Positions 1-6,997 of a stretch of DNA of 64,000 nucleotides are shown here, piece after piece. The stretch covers positions 372,001 through 436,000 of the forward strand of contig JANSWU010000003.1 of assembly GCA_024743315.1 (NCBI GenBank). The letters run 5' to 3'. Below the pieces are notes generated by a model that saw nothing but the letters and a program-made list of their open reading frames with translations, was not told the origin of the DNA and did no database searches. The DNA comes from Hyphomonadaceae bacterium. GTDB taxonomy: Bacteria > Pseudomonadota > Alphaproteobacteria > Caulobacterales > Hyphomonadaceae. Each line of letters begins with the position of its first letter. The stretch's first letter is position 1. Made by a program: the position numbers and the translations under genes.

Positions 1-122
1 GTGATCATCTCATGGATACCTTCAGCCTTCACAATGCCTCTTAAGGCGCAACCTCATAGGGGTGGTGTGTTAGAACACCCCCACCACCCATCTTAGGTGG
101 TCCTATAGGTGAGCTTAAACAT

Positions 123-166
123 GGCCTAAGGTCTCCCGACATCTGTTGGGCATCCTTAGGTAGGCC
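123..166. repeat. Two-tier hairpin
   Basis: The outer arms CCTAAGG and CCTTAGG are perfect complements. Between them sits a second stem, CCCGACA with TGTTGGG (one G:U pair) and a two-base loop. The adjoining GGCC and GGCC ends can lengthen the outer stem across a small bulge. The structure can form on either strand. On the plus strand it is followed by a pyrimidine-rich run rather than a clean T tract, so its role (terminator, RNA processing site or leader structure) is open. Confidence 0.4.
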
Positions 167-266
167 TAGTTCTTCTCCCCCTATTCTAATGGACACTTCA
201 TGTATCTTCCTCTGTTCTCTGGGTGTCCTGAGGGAACCTTATTGATGTTTGGTGGTCTTTCCTCCT

Positions 267-288
267 TTAGTACGGACACGAAATTTCC
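267..288 (-). promoter_or_regulatory. Candidate phage RNA polymerase promoter (copy B)
   Basis: The 13-mer TTAGTACGGACAC is followed by GAAATTTCC. The same 13-mer, followed by AAATTCC, recurs at 6978-6997. Read leftward, the site becomes GTGTCCGTACTAAAGGAGG, whose end resembles the ACTAAAGGG initiation region of phage T3-type promoters. It would drive genes to the left, beyond the window. The promoter role is an inference from position and this resemblance; about 0.4 chance 13-mer repeats are expected in 7 kb, so two copies are suggestive only. Confidence 0.4.
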
Positions 289-432
289 AAAGCTGCTCAT
301 TTCGCAGCCGTTAAAGGATTTCCATACCTCGATCCAGGTTGTGGATAAGACTTGATCGAATGTGTTCTCCCGGTTGTGGGGTCCCTCCTCCCGTGTATGT
401 TGACATTACTATTTCGTAACCCGGGGCACCAA

Positions 433-936
433 ATGAAACACCTTGCTATTGCCTGTAGCGTTATCGCCTTGTCTGCATGCTCTACAATCACAAGAGGAAC
501 TACAGAGGCCTTTAGTGTTGAAACAGACCCTCCAGGGGCTAAGGTGACCACCAGCCTTGGAACAATGTGTGAGCCCACACCTTGTGTCATTCCTAAGGTA
601 AGTCGAGAAGCTGACTTCACCGTCACCATCGAACTTGAAGGCTACGAAACAACCACGCACAACGTAACCCATCAGACTGCTGGAGCCGGTGCTGCTGGCA
701 TGGCTGGTAATGTCATCCTTGGCGGTGGACTTGGAGCAATCGTCGACGCCAACACTGGGGCCACGCAAGAGCTCGTCCCTAACCCGTTGGTGGTTAAACT
801 GAAGGCCATCGATTCCGACGATGCTGAAGAGGCCGATGATCGCTTCCAAACAGCCAAAGACCAATGCTCGGAACTTGGTTTTGAAGAGGGCTCAGAGAAA
901 TTCGCAGACTGCGTCATGCAGATGTCGGTGTCGTAG
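433..936 (+). CDS. PEGA-type lipoprotein
   Basis: This 167-residue protein has a short signal sequence ending in a lipobox (LSA-Cys16), so it is probably lipid-anchored after export. Residues about 27-80 look like a PEGA domain, with SVETDPPGAKV near the start and an LEGYETTTHNV-like end. A glycine-rich segment and a GATQELVPNPLVVKL-like strand follow, a layout known from small surface lipoproteins. The start at 433 is chosen because the lipobox lies at the right distance; an in-frame ATG further upstream would bury the signal. It runs opposite to the phage-like genes and looks like cargo or lysogenic conversion. Its function is unknown. Confidence 0.75.
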   Translation: MKHLAIACSVIALSACSTITRGTTEAFSVETDPPGAKVTTSLGTMCEPTPCVIPKVSREADFTVTIELEGYETTTHNVTHQTAGAGAAGMAGNVILGGGLGAIVDANTGATQELVPNPLVVKLKAIDSDDAEEADDRFQTAKDQCSELGFEEGSEKFADCVMQMSVS

Positions 937-1270
937 AAGGCGAAGTGCTTCGGGGTGAATTGAGCACAACAAAAAAACAGTAGACTAGACGAACAAGCCA
1001 GAACCAAAGCAAGCCGGTGGACACCCTAGCGCCCGCCCGCCTCAGTCTTTAGGAGACCTTCAGGTTTCCCCGTGGTTGCTGGCAATCCAGCAGCACACCT
1101 CTTTAAGGACGTCACACACACGTCACACATTGGAGCCTGAGGGTGGCTTAGGGTAGCCTTAAGCTATTCTGAGGAAATCTCGGGGGTATACGGGGGAAAC
1201 CGGCCGTGATCTGTTACAAATGAGGTGGTCAGATTTTTCTGCCAAAATCCAAGCCTACACCAAACTTGTT
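937..1270. other. Intergenic region, no gene seen
   Basis: The lipoprotein and the leftward UDG-like gene end toward each other here. A perfect 8-bp hairpin, GGAGACCT and AGGTTTCC (one G:T pair) with a TC loop, lies at 1052-1069 and may be a weak bidirectional terminator, though neither side has a T tract. The repeated word ACGTCACACA occurs around 1110-1125. No start codon with a ribosome site and a long frame was found. Confidence 0.4.
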
Positions 1271-2158
1271 TTACAATGCGGCCACTTGAGCCATGAGGGT
1301 TTGCTTGCTGGCATCGAGCTTCGCTGGGTTGGTCTTAGCAGAGCATGCAGCTGCGCTTTTAGCTCCCACGAAGTATGCGATCCGCTCGGCGTTGGCCCCA
1401 CTCGGATGCGGCAGCCCAAACAACGCTCGATCTCTGCGCACCAAGCCCAAATTGACGGCGTATTCCAAGACCTCGATAGCTGGACGCCCTAGAGGCAACC
1501 AAAGCGCATCTTGAAGCTCATGGAACTCCTTGAAGAAATAGCTCTCCACGAACTCTGTGAGCAGCCTTGTACGTAATATCTTCGGGTTTCCACTGTAGTT
1601 CTTATGGTTCACAAACACGGGGTAGCGGAGAACGGACGTATAGTGGATTTGCTTCTGACCTGGTTCAAACATCGCCGCCGCAGACGGCATTCCAACTCTC
1701 TCAGGGAGTCCTATGGCATCTATCAACCTCAATAAGTTGCTACGCATAGCCCCTCCAAAACTCGCGTGACGTTTGGCAGCCTCTGAGGCAGTCTCCCAGT
1801 TGTCTCCGTTGATCAACCTTCTACGCATCTCTTGAATCGCAAGCTCAGCCTGCGTTCGCCCGGGTGTCAGCCCAACAATCGCCAAGCGCGCTCCCTGCTG
1901 AATAAAGTCGAAAGGCGCCCACTCGACGCTGAGGTCCCCCTCAACAGCCATCTCTAATTCTGGTCGGTGCCCCTTGAGGCCCCCTAGGGTTTCGAGCGTT
2001 TTGATGGTGGGCTTTGAATGCATGAGTAGTAGGTCCTCGCTTTTTGTAGGCTTATAAGCTTCACATGTGACACAGCCCGGCTCACCACAACCCATAATCA
2101 TTTGGCTCCGTGACTTACTATTAAAGGCGTTCTCACCAAGGCGAACATCGAGCAGCAT
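1271..2158 (-). CDS. Uracil-DNA-glycosylase-like protein
   Basis: The 295-residue protein carries two widely spaced motifs of the UDG superfamily: VGLTPGRTQ at 95-103, matching the GxNPG-type active-site loop, and LPHPSGANAERI around 249-260, matching the HPS-type DNA-intercalation loop. The family excises uracil or other damaged bases from DNA. The N-terminus has three cysteines (24, 29, 32) in CGEPGCVTC, which could bind metal. The Asn/Asp residue usual in the first motif is not obvious, so catalysis is uncertain. It belongs to the leftward phage-like genes; a DNA repair or host-interaction role is plausible. The ATG start has an AGAGAG ribosome site about 11 bases upstream. Confidence 0.6.
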   Translation of the reverse strand: MLLDVRLGENAFNSKSRSQMIMGCGEPGCVTCEAYKPTKSEDLLLMHSKPTIKTLETLGGLKGHRPELEMAVEGDLSVEWAPFDFIQQGARLAIVGLTPGRTQAELAIQEMRRRLINGDNWETASEAAKRHASFGGAMRSNLLRLIDAIGLPERVGMPSAAAMFEPGQKQIHYTSVLRYPVFVNHKNYSGNPKILRTRLLTEFVESYFFKEFHELQDALWLPLGRPAIEVLEYAVNLGLVRRDRALFGLPHPSGANAERIAYFVGAKSAAACSAKTNPAKLDASKQTLMAQVAAL

Positions 2159-2376
2159 TCGTAAGCTCTCTCTTGGCCTTCAAACGGGCCCTGCGCTCCA
2201 CGTCTGGAAGTCTCTACAGGTATGCCTAGGCCGTCTGTGGTGAGCCCAGGGGTCCTCTGGAACTCCGAGAGAGACTTGGTAAATCCACGGATTCTGCAGG
2301 TCTTCGAAGTACGTTCACCCGCATGTTGCTTCTTTGCAATTGAGAACGATGACTGGCCGATCGATCCGCTTCAGAG

Positions 2377-2997
2377 CTATTTTGGTGGATCGTATTTACT
2401 GGGTCGTTGGATTACTCGCCCATCTGGATGCTTAAGCGACGCAGGAAGCAACGACGCATCCAATTGCTTTCGCGTCATCTTACGCTTCCCATCGCAAACT
2501 CCCAGCATTTCTGTGCTGTGACCCGCGCCAAAGGGGGCCACTACATAGAGTTCCTTTTTAGGGAACATCTGCTTGAACGCCGCCGCCGCGGGCACCAGGT
2601 CCGAGTCACGTGAAACAATAAGCGCTCGGTCGAACCGATCCTCGAACCCGTGTTGGAGTAGCTTAACCGCAATCCTCACGTCGGTCTCTTTTTCTTCATG
2701 CCCTTTCCAGCGATGCCTACAACTCGGACATTTTCGGTCCTTGTCTGCGAAGCGCGCCATATGCGCCTCCACTCCGGTGGCTTCGAGAGCTCCAACATAA
2801 GCGCGGTGGCGTTGCTGCTCAGTCGGCAACCAATGCGCGTAGGCGCTAAAATAGTGAACCTCTACGAGCTTAGCGGTTTGGGACGGAATGAATCTTTCGC
2901 AGATCTTCCAAAGATCTAGCCACTTGTGATGGTTGTCAGCGCGGCGCTTAACAGCATGGTATACGTTATAACCGTCTATATATGCCGCAACACGCAA
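2377..2997 (-). CDS. NYN/LabA-type PIN-like nuclease with zinc-binding pair
   Basis: This 206-residue protein opens with AYIDGYNVYH, the first acidic motif of NYN-domain RNases (Asp8). It continues with EKETDVRIAV (Asp106) and VSRDSDLVP (Asp131, Asp133), which complete the PIN-like acidic cluster. CPSCRHRW (Cys90, Cys93) sits just before the second motif. NYN proteins are metal-dependent RNases, or inactive relatives, in RNA turnover and sometimes phage defence. The start is TTG, chosen because AGGGGGCGAGA lies directly upstream and no ATG is available. A leftward terminator at 3016-3044 separates it from the genes before it, so it probably has its own promoter or is phage-transcribed. Confidence 0.75.
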   Translation of the reverse strand: MRVAAYIDGYNVYHAVKRRADNHHKWLDLWKICERFIPSQTAKLVEVHYFSAYAHWLPTEQQRHRAYVGALEATGVEAHMARFADKDRKCPSCRHRWKGHEEKETDVRIAVKLLQHGFEDRFDRALIVSRDSDLVPAAAAFKQMFPKKELYVVAPFGAGHSTEMLGVCDGKRKMTRKQLDASLLPASLKHPDGRVIQRPSKYDPPK

Positions 2998-3015
2998 TCT
3001 CGCCCCCTAGATATG

Positions 3016-3044
3016 AAAAACCCCATGAGCCGGAGCCCATGGGG
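3016..3044 (-). terminator. Intrinsic terminator, leftward
   Basis: Read on the minus strand, the arms CCCCATG and CATGGGG enclose a 10-base loop and are followed by TTTTT, the standard layout of a rho-independent terminator. It ends leftward transcripts coming from the zinc-finger operon, only about 20 bases before the TTG start of the NYN gene. Confidence 0.7.
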
Positions 3045-3142
3045 GCCGATTAGTAAACTAACCGGGATTATGGTGTGTATATGGTAGGAAAAACCCTATT
3101 GGTCAATTAACCCGAGAACAAAAAATACTAGCTTTTCCGAGG

Positions 3143-3177
3143 TTTTTGTTAACGAGCTTTAAGCTCGTTAACAAAAA
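3143..3177. repeat. 35-bp perfect palindrome
   Basis: Two perfect 17-bp arms (3143-3159 and 3161-3177) flank a single T. The arms carry GTTAACGAGC in the core and T5/A5 at the ends. On the plus strand TTTTCTTTCC follows, so it could act as a rightward terminator; leftward it is followed by A's and C's. It could also be a protein-binding or cruciform site. It overlaps the stop codon of the cryptic leftward frame. Confidence 0.6.
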
Positions 3178-3376
3178 TTTTCTTTCCTGTCAATCTTAGA
3201 GGTGATCCAAGGTTACGAATCACAACTGTTTGGCTCCCGTTCTGATCCCGCTTCCCCACCACGCGCCCAGCGCCCAAAGCACCGTTGATGCGTCCGCCGC
3301 TAATCCTTGATTCTGAGAGGGATCTTAGAGCATTTGTAAACGCCTATCCAAGCCGAGCTCGCAAGCGTCAGAGAGG

Positions 3377-4045
3377 TCAATACTCGGCAGGTCGGATAGG
3401 CTGTGGAGGTTTGTAGCTCTTTCCACAAACGAACGGCCACATCCCTGTCCAGCGCTTGCCCGAGGTCGTGGAGACGTTCAGGAAGTAAGCCTCGATGTCA
3501 TCTTCAGTGAACCAGTGCACCCGCAGGTGATCACCAACGGTTTGCCCTGTGGCTGAATACTTCTCGGTCAGAGCAGCCTCCGCGCACAACTCTGCCATCA
3601 GCTCATACTCTCGTAGAGATTTGCTCAAGGCTTTGCGCATGATGTGCCGCACGGTGTTCTTGAGGTGGTCCTCAGGCGTTCTAGTAGGCGGACTGTAGTT
3701 GGTAGGCTTAGACGGGGTGCCGTACCGCTTAGAAGCCTTCGCCCGGTCCCTAGCGGCCCTCTTGGCGACGTAGTGTTCGCGCATCTCTTCGACGCTCTCA
3801 AAGCCCATGCGCTTAGCCTTCGTCTCGTCGCCCTTGCATTGCTTACAGGGCTTACAAATCTTCTGAGGCTTACCTTGATTGGTCTTGCCGAACTCATCGG
3901 GTCTACGAAGGACACCACACTCAGGGCATTCTCTACCATGCGCCCAAAGCTCAGCCTTGGCCGCCACACGGACGGCCTCGGCATCTTTGCGCATCCGGTG
4001 AAGCAGCCGGTATGGCTCATCGCGTTTGCGTCGGGACTTACTCAA
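3377..4045 (-). CDS. Phage-type zinc-finger protein
   Basis: This basic 222-residue protein has a treble-clef-like zinc motif: CPEC at 40-43, then a Glu-Phe pair, then CKPCKQC at 64-70. This CxxC...EF...CxxC pattern is common in phage proteins and in some endonuclease VII/HNH-related proteins, but no HNH or endoVII catalytic core is visible here. The middle is rich in Lys/Arg and the C-terminal third is more hydrophobic, with several Trp. The TTG start at 4045 overlaps the end of the preceding gene by 8 bases, which suggests translational coupling; an internal ATG at 3994 is an alternative. A nucleic-acid-binding role is likely; the exact function is unknown. Confidence 0.6.
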   Translation of the reverse strand: MSKSRRKRDEPYRLLHRMRKDAEAVRVAAKAELWAHGRECPECGVLRRPDEFGKTNQGKPQKICKPCKQCKGDETKAKRMGFESVEEMREHYVAKRAARDRAKASKRYGTPSKPTNYSPPTRTPEDHLKNTVRHIMRKALSKSLREYELMAELCAEAALTEKYSATGQTVGDHLRVHWFTEDDIEAYFLNVSTTSGKRWTGMWPFVCGKSYKPPQPIRPAEY

Positions 4046-4295
4046 CGTCGTACCCCGGGATACGCGCTCGCTTAGTCCTGCGCTCAGCGTTGATGTGGTC
4101 TTGTGGTGTGGCCCGACGAGGGTCCATCCCTAGTTCGCTCAGTAGCGCCCAGCGTTGAGCATCGGTCAGATTGCCGTTCTTGTAGTCGGCCTCACGCTTG
4201 GCACGTGCTGAAGCCTCTCGTTTCAGGCGGGCTTCAGTAGCAATGGGGCGAGCGCCGGGGTTCAGCGCTCTATTGAGTTTGTCTAGTCCGCTCAT
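4038..4295 (-). CDS. Small unknown protein, coupled
   Basis: This 85-residue basic, helix-rich protein (MSGLDKLNRALNPG at the N-terminus; RAKREADYKNGNLTDAQRW in the middle) is not recognised. Its ATG overlaps the TAA stop of the upstream gene as TAATG (4293-4297), and its own end overlaps the next gene's start. The three genes therefore form one leftward, coupled unit. An upstream in-frame start at 4346 would overlap the previous gene by about 50 bases and is less likely. The size and packing are typical of small phage early genes. Confidence 0.6.
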   Translation of the reverse strand: MSGLDKLNRALNPGARPIATEARLKREASARAKREADYKNGNLTDAQRWALLSELGMDPRRATPQDHINAERRTKRARIPGYDVE

Positions 4296-4804
4296 TACCA
4301 GCCTCGCTGATTCAAGAGGGACTGCTTCACAGGATCGTTGATCCATGCTGCGCGATACTGGAAGTCACTCACGGCAGCCCACGCAGCTCCGGCAGTTGGA
4401 AGCTCTTCATCGGCTTTAAGGAGCCCCTTGGCTGTGCCTTTTGGGAGCACCGATTCCAATTCGGGACTGTTGGCCACCATGCTTGCCATAGCGCCTACCG
4501 AGTGTAGTCCGTAGAGCCAGCCGGTCGTGCTAGAGCCTTGCGTCACGTACTTTCCGGTGCGCGGACTCTTGGTGATGAGACGGTAGCCATCCGGGCTAAT
4601 CCGCAGATAGGCGTCGTTGTTGATTTTCTTCACGAGCACCGACCTGTAGCCTGCCCGCGTCATCGCAAGGGGTGCATTGGGATCGGTTAGCTCTGATCCT
4701 GGACGGGTGCTAACAGGGTTATCCGCATAGACGTTCTTAGCGTTGTAAGCAGCGCCCGCATTAGGGTTCCGGGTGGGTTCGGTTGTATTGATTTTGTTGA
4801 TCAT
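4295..4804 (-). CDS. Unknown phage-like protein
   Basis: The 169-residue product begins MINKINTTEPTRNPNAGAAY and is rich in Asn, Pro and Gly at first. It then has a compact middle (VLVKKINNDAYLRISPDGYRL) and an Ala-rich C-terminal half. No signal peptide or known motif is seen. The ATG at 4804 has a good ribosome site (AGGAAGA, 7 bases upstream). It is the first gene of the three-gene coupled leftward unit with the 85-residue and zinc-finger proteins. No function is proposed. Confidence 0.6.
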   Translation of the reverse strand: MINKINTTEPTRNPNAGAAYNAKNVYADNPVSTRPGSELTDPNAPLAMTRAGYRSVLVKKINNDAYLRISPDGYRLITKSPRTGKYVTQGSSTTGWLYGLHSVGAMASMVANSPELESVLPKGTAKGLLKADEELPTAGAAWAAVSDFQYRAAWINDPVKQSLLNQRGW

Positions 4805-5064
4805 AGGTTGTCTTCCTTTGTTTGTTTAATGGGAGGATGTCTTCCTTGGGGTGCGTGCTCCACTCCCACGACCACAGCGGCACTAAGGCTCAAAATGCGG
4901 CTTCCATGATCGTGGGGTTGTCCTGCGAAGCGGACGGAGCGCCTCGAACCACCGAACGGAAGACAAAGGGTGCGGCGGGAGGCATTGGGAGTGGCAGCAA
5001 GTTGATAGAATGGTTTCCCCAGGCTTTAGCCGTGGCGGATCAACTCGCTGCCAAGATTGTGAGA

Positions 5065-5328
5065 TCAGTCGTGAACGAACACGTCGCCGGGATGGTGACC
5101 GATAGTGATACCATCGTCACCGTCAGGATACTCGATGCAGAGCATAGAGCGCTCTTCGTGCTGTTGCAGCTTGGCGAGCTTACGAGCCATGTCGGCGATA
5201 CCTATAGTGATTATGTGACCGTCGAAAGAGGCTCCCGTAGTCACATCGATCGATGGAGAGGTGTGGTGTTCTGGGAGGTCCAAGCCGATCTCTCGGGCTT
5301 GCGCGACCTCTTCGGGGGTAAGTTTCAT
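5065..5328 (-). CDS. Small acidic unknown protein
   Basis: The 87-residue protein starts MKLTPEEVAQAREIGLDLP, is strongly acidic at its C-terminus (EYPDGDDGITIG) and has no membrane segment. The start at 5328 is supported by TTGGAAATA just upstream. A longer rightward frame on the opposite strand (4822-5349) covers the same bases but lacks a ribosome site and reads like a shadow. It lies between the caspase cargo gene and the coupled leftward unit; the 260 bases before that unit hold only a weak CCCACGA/TCGTGGG inverted repeat. Its function is unknown. Confidence 0.55.
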   Translation of the reverse strand: MKLTPEEVAQAREIGLDLPEHHTSPSIDVTTGASFDGHIITIGIADMARKLAKLQQHEERSMLCIEYPDGDDGITIGHHPGDVFVHD

Positions 5329-5445
5329 ATTATTTCCAATCGATGTTAAGCTCCAAATCAGGCCGCTATAAAGTGGCAGTAGCTCTAAGGTTTGAGCCAC
5401 GGGATGGGAGGATTTTTGTTTGGGTGAATTGGAGGGACGGCGAAT

Positions 5446-6804
5446 ATGACGCGTTTTTTATTGTTGGTGATTACCAGTCTGTTGTTCGCGTTGATGGCGT
5501 ACGCCGAACAACGGCTTGCACTTGTAATACACCAAAAGGATTATTCTGGTGACCTGTCAGTCGTACGGTTGGCCGAAACAGAAGCTGATCAGATCGCAGA
5601 CGCATTGAGAGCTACCGGGTTTGAAGTCACCCGAGCTTCTAACCTCAACAAAAGCGAGCTAGACACTACCCTGGATAACTTTCGGATCCGATTGGAGCGC
5701 GCAGGAACTGAAGCTGTAGGCGTTGTCTACTATACGGGGCACGGCGCTCAGGATCCGCGGACGCGCAATAGTTACCTTCTTGGCGTGAATGCCAAACTAC
5801 GAGCCGGATCAGACTTCGCTCGCTATGGGGTTAGCCTTGCCACCCAGCGAGACGCGTTTGGTGCCACAGGCGCAAAAGCTGTATTTTTGATTTTTGATGC
5901 TTGTCGAAACACTCCTGCAATTCCTGGCTTCAAGGCGGACCTGAAGGGACTACAACGAGTGAATGCAGCAGCAAATATGCTGATTGCTTACTCGACCAGC
6001 CTCGACGACCTCGCCGAAGAGGGTCGCTATGCACCTATTTTAGCGGAAGAAATAAAAAGGCCCGGTCAAAGTGCAGAACTAGCGTTTTTAAATGCACAAA
6101 AGCGCGTTGCTAGACAAACGGGAAATCGCCAGCGACCCTGGTCGAACTTTGAGCTATATAACGATGTGTATTTCAATGGCCAAACGCGATCTGCTGAGAG
6201 GCCGCGTTCTATAGAGCGACCTTTTGTCGATGCCCCGGGCTTACATGACGCTGCTTTGGCTGCAGTTGGTGAGCAAGACTTCGATGAGGGAAACCGCTTG
6301 TATAGACTTGCGTGCCTTGCTGAGTACTATCCGTCATGCGTAAACTTGGGTTGGTCTTACTGGATAGGCCGCGGTGTTGAAAAGACCCCCGAAGAGGCGG
6401 TTCGCTTCTTTCAGCTCGCATGCGACGCAAGCAATTCAATGGGGTGTGTGAATCTCGGTCTCGCTTATCAACGAGGTGAGGGAGTTACCAAAGACGAAGC
6501 GAAAGCGCTCGAACTTTACGAAGCCGCCTGCAACGATGGACAGGCTTTGGGCTGCAATAATGTCGGTTGGTTTTACGGTCAGGGGGTCATTGTGAACCAG
6601 GACCGAGTGAAAGCCCGTGAATACTATGAACGTGCATGCAATGAGAACGTGCCCTTGGGATGTCAAAACCTTGGTAGTTACTACTACTTAGGGTACGGAG
6701 GCGCTAAGGATCCCGAAACGGGCGCAGCTTTGCTCAGAGCGAACTGTAGGACTGGACATGAAGGCTCTTGTAATAAGCTGGATGAGTTCGGTTTAAGTCG
6801 TTGA
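5446..6804 (+). CDS. Secreted caspase-fold protease with Sel1 repeats
   Basis: The 452-residue protein has an N-terminal signal peptide (cleavage after about residue 20, MAYA-EQ), a peptidase C14 (caspase/metacaspase) domain and a C-terminal run of about four Sel1-like repeats (residues ~275-440, each with an LGLAYQRGEGV-type helix pair and paired cysteines). The catalytic dyad is intact: YYTGHGA gives His99 and IFDACRN gives Cys153. It should act in the periplasm or outside, cleaving after basic or acidic residues depending on its specificity. It runs opposite to the phage-like genes, with its own ribosome site (GGAGGGACGG) and a possible TATAAA -10 box near 5367. This suggests cargo expressed from the lysogen. 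Its target is unknown. Confidence 0.85.
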   Translation: MTRFLLLVITSLLFALMAYAEQRLALVIHQKDYSGDLSVVRLAETEADQIADALRATGFEVTRASNLNKSELDTTLDNFRIRLERAGTEAVGVVYYTGHGAQDPRTRNSYLLGVNAKLRAGSDFARYGVSLATQRDAFGATGAKAVFLIFDACRNTPAIPGFKADLKGLQRVNAAANMLIAYSTSLDDLAEEGRYAPILAEEIKRPGQSAELAFLNAQKRVARQTGNRQRPWSNFELYNDVYFNGQTRSAERPRSIERPFVDAPGLHDAALAAVGEQDFDEGNRLYRLACLAEYYPSCVNLGWSYWIGRGVEKTPEEAVRFFQLACDASNSMGCVNLGLAYQRGEGVTKDEAKALELYEAACNDGQALGCNNVGWFYGQGVIVNQDRVKAREYYERACNENVPLGCQNLGSYYYLGYGGAKDPETGAALLRANCRTGHEGSCNKLDEFGLSR

Positions 6805-6977
6805 ACGATATTGCGGCTTTAGGGCTTACTATCGTAAACAGGTGCGGGTAACCGGGTGCGGAATGTGCGAGTTTTGGTTCGGGACTTTCAAACCAAGATT
6901 AGTGGTATCAAGAGTCTGGTAAAAGTGAGTATGTGACAGGCCCCGTTAAGGGCCAGCCACGAAGTTTGGTAGAGTCA

Positions 6978-6997
6978 TTAGTACGGACACAAATTCC
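6978..6997 (-). promoter_or_regulatory. Candidate phage RNA polymerase promoter (copy A)
   Basis: TTAGTACGGACACAAATTCC repeats the site at 267-288. It starts at the very end of the RNA polymerase gene, whose stop codon occupies 6997-6999. Leftward it reads GTGTCCGTACTAATGA. In T7 the first phage-polymerase promoters also follow the polymerase gene directly, so the position fits; the assignment is inferred. Confidence 0.45.

Larger units (their letters stand above)
1..432. other. Non-coding left flank with hairpins
   Basis: No convincing gene is seen in this stretch. It is rich in short inverted repeats built from CCTAAGG/CCTTAGG-like and GGTGG/CCACC words. One hairpin spans about 60-82 (GGTGT paired with ACACC, extended by G:C pairs) and a larger one spans 123-166. 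On the minus strand a strong Shine-Dalgarno-like AAAGGAGG lies at 261-268 but has no start codon at a usable distance. A phage-promoter-like site overlaps it (267-288). The stretch could be a structured leader of a leftward transcript. Confidence 0.5.
2998..3376. other. Intergenic region with dyads and a cryptic frame
   Basis: Between the zinc-finger gene and the NYN gene lie, reading leftward, a cryptic open frame, a 35-bp perfect palindrome, a 12-bp dyad TTAGTTTACTAA (3052-3063) and an intrinsic terminator. The cryptic frame runs leftward from about 3330 to a stop at 3149. It has coding-like composition (for example QNGSQTVVIRNL) but no ATG or well-placed ribosome site. It could be a gene remnant, a gene with a rare start codon, or chance. 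Confidence 0.4.

Noticed and set aside
4822-5349. 175-residue rightward open frame in the element
   Set aside because: No ribosome site, and the opposite-strand 87-residue gene has one; the frame's composition looks like a shadow.
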